A model generated the notes under the pieces. It was not told the DNA's origin, searched no databases, and saw only the letters and a list, made by a program, of their open reading frames with translations. Both the position numbers and the translations under genes were made by a program. Below are positions 53,601-61,753 of a stretch of DNA of 64,000 nt, one piece after another (within the stretch, counting starts at the first letter, position 1; every line of letters starts with the position of its first letter). The DNA comes from Monarcha castaneiventris obscurior (taxonomy: Eukaryota; Chordata; Aves; Passeriformes; Monarchidae), in NCBI GenBank assembly GCA_026261815.1, contig JAMPIT010000539.1:5472501-5536500 (forward strand), in the 5' to 3' direction.

Positions 53601-55309
53601 TTTCTATAGACTAACAATATTTCCTAGCATTTGCTCCTAAATCATGCTTATGGCCATCACTAAAAGGAAATGGTATTTTAAATGAGAAAACCTCCTATTC
53701 TTTAGTAGCTACAACTATGATAATTACACTAAATATGCCTAAATGAAGAAAAAAAAAATGTTTGGGAGGTAAATACACTGTCATATTTATAGCAGTTTTA
53801 CTCCAGGAATGGGTTAAAGCTCTGATTCATATCTTGTACAAATTGGAATCCAGATCTCTGGCCAGATTTGCATTTTTGTAAAATACATCCAAGCACAAAC
53901 AGGATGAACATGCTTCAAATGGAAGGAGAAGCCATTTTAAGTGTCTCTGAATGCCTTTATTTTTCTTCCCTCACTGGCATGCCACCGTCTGAATCTTAAT
54001 CCCTGACTACTGCACTGTTTCCCCTGGCAGTGGTTGTAGGTGTTGGGAATTAAGGCTCTGATCCTTCAAAGAATTACACGTATTTAAATGTCCAGTCTGT
54101 GCAACTGCAGGATAAGGTGGGTTGGCATGGATTTTCAGGCTTGGGGTGTGAACCCTGATAATAAATACTCAACATGTCCAGCAATGTTAGCTTTAGCGAT
54201 TTATTCTCCTAATCTCTTGGCACAGAGAATCCTGCCAGGTTCCACCAATCCTTCACCTTCTGCCTTCCACTCCCCTGCCACAACCACCACTGCTGCTCCA
54301 AGGGCAGGGGGCTGCTTTTGCATCAGAGTACTGTCAGCACTGATATAGAAAGGAGGAGGCTGACTGTGGAAATCAGCCCTCACTTTCCAAAAGTCAAGGA
54401 AGAGGGCTCAAGAACAGCCAGATTTCTATTCATCACAGAAACTCACATTACACATCTGCTGCACTGCAGAGAACCAGAGGACAACTGGTTTGTATAGTGC
54501 CCACATGTAGGGAAGAGGTTTTCATTTCCCAATATCCTACTTTGATTTCCATAATACACTACACAGCTGTAGATGTGTATGATACACCTCATAGAGTCAC
54601 CCCAAGACAACAGCTGAGATGGAACAACTGATCATATTAGGGAAAATTGAACTTTTTTTCTACTAAAAGATGGTAAGCAAGCACCCACAACTGAGTCGTT
54701 ATCCCTGCTCATGTACTGGTAACTCAGGAACCCCTTTCACTCCTATGAGCAGGGCCTGACTCAGGTCAGAGACTTCTGATGCTTGGAAAATCTAGGGATT
54801 GCCACCAAAGTTGGAACACAGTCAGGGACCCATATTGCTCATGCATCTCTCATGGGGGTTGCTCAGAACACCCTTTGCACAAGGCTGACCCAACTATGGG
54901 CCCTATACATTAATGTTTTTATATGTTCAATTTTGCTTTTTAATAGTGGAACACAGAGGAGTGTCTTCATACACAATCAGAGGACTTGTGCTGTACAGGA
55001 CGAATAATCCCATATGCTGGGCATTAATTACTGCATCAAAACAGCACAGAAGAACATGACCTCATGAGAACAGCAGTCAGTTCTGAAAGGAAGGCTCCTG
55101 AAGATATTTTTTTTACTAAAAATTTACTGTAATTTTGTTCTTTCTCTCCCCCACCAATGCACCCAACCAGGTCTTAGTGATTACAATATATTCTTCCATT
55201 TTACTCTAAAGAATCTTTTCTAGCTTAACCTTAGCTGGAACTACTCCTCCTTTCCCCAGATTTTTTTCCTAATTTAATTTTCACACTTGGATGATCTCCC
55301 TGTGCATTT
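50685..55309. other. AT-rich unique sequence, no gene recognised
   Basis: Unique DNA with a poly-T run of about 21 bases ending near 51557. No coding or repeat element is recognised up to the provirus insertion site. Confidence 0.55.
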
Positions 55310-55315
55310 GTATAT
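55310..55315. other. Target-site duplication, left copy
   Basis: GTATAT directly abuts the TG end of the left LTR and is repeated exactly after the CA end of the right LTR (62624-62629). A 6-bp duplication is the staggered-cut length typical of alpha- and betaretroviral integrases. The exact match shows that the two LTRs belong to one insertion event. Confidence 0.93.
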
Positions 55316-55745
55316 TGCGGGTAAATAATGGACAACACACACGATCAATGTGATCCAAGTGAAGCCGTTTATTCCGAAAACCCCAGGTATTCTTATACCC
55401 TAAGTGACAATACTAAAAATAAGTCATAAGATAAGTTTTCTCACAGTGCTTTTCCCACACAAAGTTTCACACAGTTTTCTCTATACTAATTAGTGCTCTG
55501 ACTCCCGTATCAGAAGGCTACAATAATAATTTCTTCTGCCAAACTCCTTTCCAGACACCTGGGAGTTAAGCTCCCTTTCTCACAGATGTTGTACGAACGG
55601 CCTTGGGAAAGGAATGCAGAGGCCTATTGCTTTCTAAATGCAGAGGCTTATTTCTCATCTAACAAGTTTGGATTGCTCACTGTCTACTTACGTACTATAT
55701 GTATATATATATATGTCTACATATAGGACATAGTATTTCTCCACA
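55316..55745 (-). repeat. 3' LTR of the provirus
   Basis: 430 bp, TG...CA ends, apparently identical to the right LTR. In the transcript sense it carries GGTATAAG as a TATA-type element (55399-55392), AATAAA (55373-55368) and, about 25 nt beyond, a GT-rich run GTGTGTGTTGT (55343-55333) that would serve as the downstream polyadenylation element. This spacing implies a very short R and a U5 of only a few dozen bases. Confidence 0.95.
55368..55373 (-). terminator. Proviral polyadenylation signal AATAAA
   Basis: On the minus strand AATAAA is followed by a candidate CA cleavage site and then a GT-rich stretch (55333-55343). This is the standard arrangement for 3'-end formation in the 3' LTR. The same hexamer occurs at 62246-62251 in the 5' LTR, close to the expected transcription start. 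Confidence 0.75.
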
Positions 55746-55876
55746 AATCCCCCCTCTTTCCTGTGAGCAATCCAAACCTGGTTTACTGTTTTTTCTACTG
55801 ATTTTATCAAACACTTAACAATACATGGTAATAACACACTTACGAATATAATAACTGCTAAAGCTATCAGTCTCAT
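55688..55876 (-). pseudogene. Orphan membrane-anchor-like frame, possible env TM C-terminal remnant
   Basis: A 62-codon frame with its own ATG begins 12 nt after the double stop of the cysteine-rich frame and in the same phase. Residues 3-24 are strongly hydrophobic (LIALAVIIFVSVLLPCIVKC), followed by a basic and polar tail, as in the membrane span and cytoplasmic end of a retroviral transmembrane envelope subunit. The frame runs through the polypurine tract, which encodes RKEGG, and continues into the LTR; class II retroviral env genes commonly end across this point. The ectodomain, fusion peptide and surface subunit are absent. It is either what is left after a large env deletion or a small membrane peptide translated by itself. 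The first is more likely. Confidence 0.5.
55748..55761 (-). other. Polypurine tract
   Basis: GGAAAGAGGGGGGA on the minus strand lies two bases upstream of the TG of the 3' LTR. This is the plus-strand DNA priming site of a retrovirus, and its intact purine run agrees with a young element. Confidence 0.93.
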
Positions 55877-55888
55877 CTTAACAAACTA

Positions 55889-56485
55889 TTAACCATCCCT
55901 TAGTATCCCAGCTTGCTTTACAATGCTACTACCATTAACTACGTTTTTACGTGCTAAATTTCTTGCTAACTTATATACTAAATAACCTAAAATACGTTGA
56001 TCAAAAGTTTCTATAAGCTGCAAATCCTGAAAAAGGTTAAACTGTCTACGTAAAGCTGGTGGCAAAGGTTGGACTGGGTCAGGGTGCCTATGGTTTGGTC
56101 CCAAAAAGGCACAAAGAAAATCAGCCAAGCTATATCGCGCTAATTGTCCTGCACAGCGATCGCAAGAAAATACTGCGGGGTCGATTGTTGTTGATGTTTG
56201 CCGACGGACCACTCTCCACGTTTCTCTGTTACATCCTGGACAACGCACACACACCCACGGTCTGCAAGCCGTGCCGTGTGTAGCACACGCGTCAAACGCC
56301 TGGTTCTGTAATGCCCTGTTGTTTAAGAAGCGGGGTCCATGCTCTTCTACTATTATCTGCAAGTCTGCTAACAAACCAGATGCGTCTGTTGGAAACGTGT
56401 AATGCAAATCAAGTTGTCTCAGCAGTGGTGTCAGTGTCTGCTGGTATCTGGCTAACTGGCGTTGTAGGTGAGCTGGATCCGTCTC
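55889..56485 (-). CDS. Cysteine-rich orphan retroviral accessory ORF in env position
   Basis: The frame is open from 56515 and ends in a TAA-TAG double stop (TAA 55891-55889), overlapping the last 25 codons of pol in another phase. It contains no ATG. A strong splice acceptor (TGTGTTTGCTTACAG, 56500-56486) lies within it, so the likely coding exon starts at 56485 and gives 198 residues. The N-terminal 25 residues look amphipathic (QRQLARYQQTLTPLLRQ). Counting from codon 56407, cysteines occur at 41, 48, 53, 56, 59, 82, 85 and 99. The pair CPGC and CDRC, 22 residues apart, forms a zinc-ribbon-like signature. A Pro-rich joint and a hydrophobic then basic helix-like tail follow. There is no signal peptide or membrane segment and only one glycosylation sequon, so it is not an envelope protein. 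I do not recognise the family. Its source of a start codon (upstream exon or non-AUG) is not visible. Function unknown. Confidence 0.6.
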   Translation of the reverse strand, partial: ETDPAHLQRQLARYQQTLTPLLRQLDLHYTFPTDASGLLADLQIIVEEHGPRFLNNRALQNQAFDACATHGTACRPWVCVRCPGCNRETWRVVRRQTSTTIDPAVFSCDRCAGQLARYSLADFLCAFLGPNHRHPDPVQPLPPALRRQFNLFQDLQLIETFDQRILGYLVYKLARNLARKNVVNGSSIVKQAGILRDG

Positions 56486-59060
56486 CTGTAAGCAAACACA
56501 TATATCCTCTTCCTGTTAATTTGACTGTGGCAGGCCCTTTCCATTCCCCTGTTTTCGGGTCTCTGTATCTCACTAGGATCCCATTATCCCTCTGGCTTAC
56601 TGAACTAGAACCTGGCCGAAGTGCCAAGCTGTGTACCAATATCGGCGGTTCCTGACTGTCCTTTGCCAATCTCAGATAATTAAGCACATACAAGGCTTTA
56701 TGCAACTTCTCATGTGGAGACATACCTGCAGTTCCCCCCTTTTGTTTTAACAGCAAACTTTTTAACGTTTGATGTGCACGCTCTATGATGGCTTGACCAG
56801 TAGGAACATGTGGAATGTCAGTGTCATGGGTAATACCCCAAAGATTACAAAATCGAGCAAAGCGCAAGGATCTATATCCTGGCCCATTATCTGTTTTGAG
56901 CTTTGCCGGGACACCAAGAACTGCAAAGCAGCTGTATAGGTGTCTTTCCACATGTCGGGTGGTTTCACCTGCCTGAGCTGTAGCCCAGATTGCCTGAGAG
57001 AAGGTATCAATGCACACGTGAACGTATTTAAGGCGACCGAATTCACTGATGTGAGTGACATCCATTTGCCACAATTGCAAAGGTTTTAGACCCCTAGGAT
57101 TAACTCCAACACCTAGGCCAAACCCATGCTCCTGACATGATGGACAAGACTTGACAATTCCCTGAGCATCTATCAATGGGATTCTAAACTGTTTTGCCAG
57201 CATCTTTGCGGACTGATGGAAAAAATCATGGGAATTGCGTGCTTGAGCAAAGGTGTCAATTGATGGACCTGTCCACGCAGGAGCCACTAACTTATCGGCT
57301 ACTTCGTTGCCAATAGCTAGGCCTCCGTGCATGGAATGACTGCGAATGTGAGTGATAAAGTAAGGGGCATTGCGTTGGTTAACCAGATTCAGTAGGTGAA
57401 TGATGAGGATGTTAAGAGCTTGATTTTTCACTTCCCTTATCATAGCACGTTCTATGCGCTTCACCATACCTACTACATACAAAGAATCTGACACGATATT
57501 AAGAGCAACTGAATGCCAATTACTGAAAGCCCACACAACGGCTTTAAGCTCAAGTGTTTGCAATGAGTCATCTGTATCTCCCATGAGAATGTTTCGTTCC
57601 CATGTCCCATGTCGTGATAGCCAGGTGCACACTGCTTTTCGAGAACGCTTTCCAGCATCAGTGAAAACAGTGATGCCATTCACAGGAGTCTCCGATAACC
57701 ACGGACGCTGTTCCATTACTTGTCCTTTCAGCAGAGCTAGAAGCTTGGAACGAGGGTACTGGTTAGAAATGGTTCCTGTAAATCCAAGCAATGCAGTATG
57801 GAGATCATCAGAATGTCGAAGGCCCCATTCCAGATAAGACTGAACCATTGGAAGAAATATAGTGACTGGATCTCGACCCAGAAGGTCAACGACACGCATT
57901 CGGCCTTTCATGATGAGTTGAGCAAAACACTCCATTCTGGTCGAAACAGTTTTCGGCGGGTTGATGGATAAAAAGACCCACTCGAGAATGCGCAGTGGTC
58001 GCGGATGCCTTTCATCCCACTGCATGATGAGAGCACAGGGATGCTCACGAGGGTTCCGCATATGAGGTGCATCTGAATTGACAAGCATGAGGTTTACAGG
58101 CAACTCAGGTTTAATCCGATCAGCGTGGCTGGTAACAATCTTATAGCTGATGCGTTCAAGGGCCCTTCGGTGTTCGGGTCCCAGCGTTCGCTTATCATTA
58201 GCCTGAGTAGTAGTCCCCAAAAGCTGGACGAGTGGTTTCAGATCGTCATTTGTAATTCTACATTTTGTACGGACCCACTGAACATCTCCGACTAATTTCT
58301 GTACGTCGTGCAGCGTTCGGATCTCTGTGACAATTTCAACCTTCTGCGGGCGTACTCGACTTCCAGTGATAATCCAGCCAAGGTATTTCCACGGTGATTG
58401 TTTCTGCACCTTCTCCGGAGCGATTTTCAGCCCTCTTGACTCAGGTGTCGCTGTAACTTCAGACAGGATCGGGAGATCGGTTAAGCTTTTCCCAGCTATT
58501 AAGATATCATCCATATAGTGGTAAATGATCAGATGAGGAAACCGTTTTCTCACTGGTTCTAGGGCCCACGCTACATAAATCTGGCACATTGTGGGTGAAT
58601 TTTTCATGCCCTGGGGCAAAACAATCCAGTGGTATCGCTTAGCAGGTTCTGCCTTGTTGATGGATGGTACTGAAAAAGCGAATCTCTCCGCATCGTCTTT
58701 GTGCAGAGGAATAGTGAAAAAACAGTCCTTTAAATCAATAACCAAAATTTCCCAATCCTCTGGAATCATAGTGGGAGAAGGAAGACCTGGTTGCAGGGCT
58801 CCCATGTTCATCATGACGGCATTAACCGCTCTCAGATCATGCAATAATCTCCATTTTCCGCTCTTTTTTGGTATTGTAAATATTGGAGTATTCCACTCGC
58901 TCGTGGAAGGAACAATATGACCTGCACTGAGTTGTTCTTCTACCAGTTCATTAACTTTGAGCAGCTTTTCACCGGTGAGCGGCCACTGTTCAATCCAGAC
59001 AGGTGTGTCTGTTTTCCATCTAATCTTGAGGATCGGCCGCTCCTCAGTGGCCGCTACGGA
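56409..59060 (-). CDS. pol: Pol: reverse transcriptase, RNase H, integrase
   Basis: The frame is open from 59174 and would be entered by a -1 shift from the protease frame near 59060, giving about 883 residues. Numbered from that point: the RT fingers/palm begin at once, LPQGMKNSPT is at 148-157, and the YMDD catalytic box is at 182-185. RNase H has its acidic residues Asp468, Glu504, Asp525 and Asp589. Integrase has an HHCC zinc module (His611, His615, Cys639, Cys642), the triad Asp667, Asp724 and Glu760 with exact D-x35-E spacing, and a C-terminal WKGPATV DNA-binding segment. No stop or frameshift is seen, so every catalytic centre is intact. No ATG start is expected because Pol is made as a Gag-Pro-Pol fusion. 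Because the upstream pro frame is broken, this copy should not make Pol efficiently. The last 25 codons overlap the orphan ORF. Confidence 0.93.
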   Translation of the reverse strand, partial: SVAATEERPILKIRWKTDTPVWIEQWPLTGEKLLKVNELVEEQLSAGHIVPSTSEWNTPIFTIPKKSGKWRLLHDLRAVNAVMMNMGALQPGLPSPTMIPEDWEILVIDLKDCFFTIPLHKDDAERFAFSVPSINKAEPAKRYHWIVLPQGMKNSPTMCQIYVAWALEPVRKRFPHLIIYHYMDDILIAGKSLTDLPILSEVTATPESRGLKIAPEKVQKQSPWKYLGWIITGSRVRPQKVEIVTEIRTLHDVQKLVGDVQWVRTKCRITNDDLKPLVQLLGTTTQANDKRTLGPEHRRALERISYKIVTSHADRIKPELPVNLMLVNSDAPHMRNPREHPCALIMQWDERHPRPLRILEWVFLSINPPKTVSTRMECFAQLIMKGRMRVVDLLGRDPVTIFLPMVQSYLEWGLRHSDDLHTALLGFTGTISNQYPRSKLLALLKGQVMEQRPWLSETPVNGITVFTDAGKRSRKAVCTWLSRHGTWERNILMGDTDDSLQTLELKAVVWAFSNWHSVALNIVSDSLYVVGMVKRIERAMIREVKNQALNILIIHLLNLVNQRNAPYFITHIRSHSMHGGLAIGNEVADKLVAPAWTGPSIDTFAQARNSHDFFHQSAKMLAKQFRIPLIDAQGIVKSCPSCQEHGFGLGVGVNPRGLKPLQLWQMDVTHISEFGRLKYVHVCIDTFSQAIWATAQAGETTRHVERHLYSCFAVLGVPAKLKTDNGPGYRSLRFARFCNLWGITHDTDIPHVPTGQAIIERAHQTLKSLLLKQKGGTAGMSPHEKLHKALYVLNYLRLAKDSQEPPILVHSLALRPGSSSVSQRDNGILVRYRDPKTGEWKGPATVKLTGRGYMCLLTGDGSSSPTTPVSQIPADTDTTAETT

Positions 59061-59506
59061 AAAGGCTGAGTAACAAGTGTAGCTTTCATTTGGCTCATGA
59101 TGTCTCGGCCGATGAGACCTACCAGACCTGGAGGGGTAGTGATCACAAAGGGGCGAGTTGACACAGTCACTCCATCAGGAAATGTAAAAGCAATCGGATC
59201 TTTGCTGACTCTTGTAGTCTGAGTTCCTCCAATTCCTGCGACACCAAACTGTGGAGATACCGTAGGCCAAATTCCTGGCCAGCAGGAAAAAGAGATGATC
59301 GTAACATCAGCCCCGGTATCCAAAAGCATTTTCAAAGTTATTTGGTGGCCATCACGGGAACTCAGCGTGACTGTTTCTTCTGGTTTACCTCTAGTGATGT
59401 CTACTGCAAAGAACACTTCAGGTAGTCCTGTGGATCCAAATCCCTTGTCTCCTCTGATAGCATTCCCGGGATGAGGTACACAAGAGAAAAACGGGACTAA
59501 CTGAGC
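59054..59506 (-). pseudogene. pro: Retroviral aspartic protease (disconnected from dUTPase by frame break)
   Basis: About 150 codons in a different phase from the dUTPase part. The catalytic signature LLDTGAD is followed by VTIIS, and later LIGRDIM represents the conserved GRD segment near the C-terminus, so the enzyme fold appears complete. In betaretroviruses dUTPase and protease are one frame. Here the conserved dUTPase tail continues in this phase from about 59506, while the upstream part hits a TAG at 59499-59497. The sequence between is best explained by loss of one base near 59506-59507. No slippery heptamer lies there to rescue it. The frame ends at TAG 59056-59054. A TTTT run just before that stop (59063-59060) is the only plausible place for the shift into pol; it is not a canonical heptamer. 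Confidence 0.85.
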
Positions 59507-59874
59507 AATACAGTACCCCTTGGGATGGAGACTGGTGGAGAGAGTGTATAAATCATGGCCTTGATGACTCCGGTATAGTCTGAATCAATTACTCCAGGTA
59601 GTACAAAAATACCCTGTCGACTAGTAGAAGAACGTCCCAGTAGCAGCGCACACAAATTTCTCCCTAGCGGTCCCTTTACGTTGGTATCGACCACTTGCAC
59701 TGCTGTGGTGGTTAGGGTAATTTCTACTGCTGTTGAGACATCCACTCCGGCACTTCCAGCAGTGGCGGAGCGGAGGGTGTCGAGACTTCCTGTCTGTTGT
59801 CTGTGGTCACGGCCCAAGCCCCCTGCATTTGTGTCTGCACGCGCGGGGTCTTCGCGCTCAGATGCCGGTTTCCC
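59497..59874 (-). CDS. dut: dUTPase domain of Pro, entered by -1 frameshift
   Basis: Retroviral dUTPases remove dUTP and limit uracil incorporation during reverse transcription. This frame is open from just after a TGA near 59887 and overlaps the end of gag. Three family motifs are visible in order: SAGVDV (substrate/metal motif 1), GRSS (motif 2) and GVIDSDYTGVI (motif 3, with the uracil-pocket region). The glycine-rich C-terminal motif (GFGSTG) is encoded past the frame break, in the protease phase. So this copy gives a Gag-dUTPase fusion truncated at 59497, without the last motif. A dUTPase in front of protease is typical of betaretroviruses and also non-primate lentiviruses, which differ in position. 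Confidence 0.85.
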   Translation of the reverse strand, partial: GKPASEREDPARADTNAGGLGRDHRQQTGSLDTLRSATAGSAGVDVSTAVEITLTTTAVQVVDTNVKGPLGRNLCALLLGRSSTSRQGIFVLPGVIDSDYTGVIKAMIYTLSPPVSIPRGTVLLS

Positions 59875-61673
59875 TGTCTTCCACACTCAGCTGTAGCATG
59901 AGTATTGCTCCGGCAATTTATACACCACTTTGATCTGGAACCAGGAAGGTGGCAGTGTTTTTTGAGATGTCCTGGTTTGCCACATTTAAAGCATCGGGCA
60001 TTAGAGCTTGTGCTCGTCTTGTTTAGGAAAGGTTTAATAGCTCCAGTTACAGCGGCTGCAACATATGCGGCCTTAGCTTGTTGATCAGTTCTATCTGCCA
60101 GTTCGATCATATCGACTACTGACGCGGTCTTTGGCAGTGTCCCAAGGATCTGTTGGGTCCTTGCATTCGCGTTGTCGAAGGCGAGGATTCGGAACATCCG
60201 ATCTTTCATTGCATCATCGAAGTCAGGGTGAGTTCTGATGGTCTGATGCAGTCGGTCGATGAATGAGGAGTACTTTTCGTGAGGGCCTTGTTGAACGTGT
60301 AAAAAGGCTTGCGATTTGCCAGGCTCCGGCACGGTGGTGATAGCAGCAAGGGCTAATTCTTGAGATTTTTGTAATACTGACACATTACTCTGCATTTGAA
60401 GATTCACATCTAACCAAGGTCCTTCACCTATTAGCTGCTGCGATGTAACTCCATACAAAGGATCACCTTGCTGACGAGGTTTAGCTGCCTCCTGCACACA
60501 TAGCTGTCTCCATTGCTTTTCAAAGAGCAGCAGTGCAGATGGAGGTAGTATAACTGAGGCAAGCTGAGTAGAATCACATGGCAATAATAGATCACAAGTG
60601 TACAAATATTGTAGCAGCTGGGTGGTGAATGGTGATCGAAGACCGTACTTAGCTACTGCATCCCTTGCCTTTTCAAGCAGTTTCCAGTCAAAGGCTTCCC
60701 AGCTCCTCTGCCCTCCAGGTTGCAGAGTAACAGGAAAAGCCTGGGGAAGAAACTGTCCTTCAATTAGGGCATCACGAATTACCCCTTTCCATCGCTGTGT
60801 ATGCTGACTGCTTGCATCTGGGTTTTGGGATACTGGAAGAGGGACCTGTTGTTGCTTAATCCCTATTTTGTTTATTGGAGGAAGTATAGGATCACGGAAG
60901 GAATACTGATTATACAAGCCTGCTTCAGTCTGTGACTGCTCCAAAGGTGCATTTACATTAATCTGTTCAGCTGGATTTTGTATTTTTAAGTCCTCTAACC
61001 TTCCAAGTACATCTCGCAACATATCTTCGACTGCAGCACCTTTTGGTTCTTCTTCTTTAACAGGTTGCAAAGGTGTCTCGGGTGGCTGGCACTGAGCTGC
61101 TGCTTGCTCTTGAGCAGCGGCTGGATCTTGGGCGGCTGCCAGCCCTCGGACGGCAGCTGGATCTTGGGCGGCTGCCGGCTCTCCTTTGAAATCTCCAGCA
61201 CTCTGGGTAGCATTTGCTGGGGCGGTCGGCTCGGGTAACGGAGGGGCAGAAGGTAGGGCTGTTGCAGAAGTGGGAAGTGGAAACGCAACTCGGGTTGAAA
61301 AGGTGGAGGTGGTTGCTGTTTCGGTGTTATTTGACTCTGAGCCTGCAGGGGTTAATGCTGCGAAAGCAGAAGCAGCTGCCTGCCTCTCTGCTTTCATCGT
61401 CTGCAGGGTCTCTAGTATGAGCTTCCAGTGAGCGGAATATTTGTATGCTTCTTTGGCGGCTGCTCCACCGCTGCTGATAGCGTCCCACAAAGCTTTCCCA
61501 ATTGCTTCCCATACAGATATTTGAAAGGCTACCTCCGCATTTGGGATAAATTCCCGGTCCCAAGCCCACTTTAAGAGATTCTGAAGAATGGAATCATCGT
61601 ATTTCAATTTTCTCATAGAGATAATATGTTGGAGGAGGTTTAGGACAGCTTTCTGCTCCTTGTCCTTCCCCAT
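59724..61673 (-). CDS. gag: Gag polyprotein
   Basis: 649 residues from an ATG at 61673. Residues 1-100 form a helical matrix domain resembling class II retroviral matrix (tryptophan-rich WEAIGKALW at about 55-63). Residues 105-215 are Pro/Ala-rich and include PSAP (141-144) and 12-residue duplications around DPAAAQ (170-190). Capsid appears to begin near 313 with Phe-Pro-Val, and the major homology region is at about 458-478 (QQGPHEKYSSFIDRL). Nucleocapsid has two CCHC knuckles, at 561-574 (CFKCGKPGHLKKHC) and 584-597. A second PSAP at 633-636, followed by PPLL, is a likely Tsg101-type late domain. The reading frame is open a further 74 codons upstream to 61895, but that part lies in the structured leader and its translation is not like any matrix, so I prefer the inner start. 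Gly2 is present but the following residues are a weak myristoylation context. Confidence 0.93.
   Translation of the reverse strand: MGKDKEQKAVLNLLQHIISMRKLKYDDSILQNLLKWAWDREFIPNAEVAFQISVWEAIGKALWDAISSGGAAAKEAYKYSAHWKLILETLQTMKAERQAAASAFAALTPAGSESNNTETATTSTFSTRVAFPLPTSATALPSAPPLPEPTAPANATQSAGDFKGEPAAAQDPAAVRGLAAAQDPAAAQEQAAAQCQPPETPLQPVKEEEPKGAAVEDMLRDVLGRLEDLKIQNPAEQINVNAPLEQSQTEAGLYNQYSFRDPILPPINKIGIKQQQVPLPVSQNPDASSQHTQRWKGVIRDALIEGQFLPQAFPVTLQPGGQRSWEAFDWKLLEKARDAVAKYGLRSPFTTQLLQYLYTCDLLLPCDSTQLASVILPPSALLLFEKQWRQLCVQEAAKPRQQGDPLYGVTSQQLIGEGPWLDVNLQMQSNVSVLQKSQELALAAITTVPEPGKSQAFLHVQQGPHEKYSSFIDRLHQTIRTHPDFDDAMKDRMFRILAFDNANARTQQILGTLPKTASVVDMIELADRTDQQAKAAYVAAAVTGAIKPFLNKTSTSSNARCFKCGKPGHLKKHCHLPGSRSKWCINCRSNTHATAECGRQGNRHLSAKTPRVQTQMQGAWAVTTDNRQEVSTPSAPPLLEVPEWMSQQQ
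59868..59874 (-). promoter_or_regulatory. Gag-Pro -1 ribosomal frameshift site GGGAAAC
   Basis: The heptamer is in the required phase (G GGA AAC in the gag frame) and leads exactly into the dUTPase frame. It falls just downstream of the second nucleocapsid zinc knuckle, the position used by betaretroviruses, several of which use this heptamer. Ten bases downstream, GCGCG and CGCGC can form a 5-bp stem with a 7-nt loop; the loop's ACCC could pair with a later GGG run to give a pseudoknot. The stem is inferred from base pairing only. Confidence 0.85.
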
Positions 61674-61753
61674 CTCCTCCCTGACCGTACAGTTCAGTTC
61701 ACAATCCTCCCGCAATCCTCTGTGGCGCCCAGGCGGGACTTCTCCCTTAGGGG

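Noticed and set aside
55889..56407. Reading the orphan ORF as an env surface-subunit remnant
   Set aside because: No signal peptide, one sequon only, no furin-type cleavage site or fusion peptide; the paired CxxC pattern looks like metal binding. Kept open as a weaker alternative.
56311..56655. Plus-strand frames inside pol and the orphan ORF (also 57454-57837, 58591-58920, 61588-61977)
   Set aside because: They are antisense shadows of intact retroviral frames on the minus strand with no features of their own.
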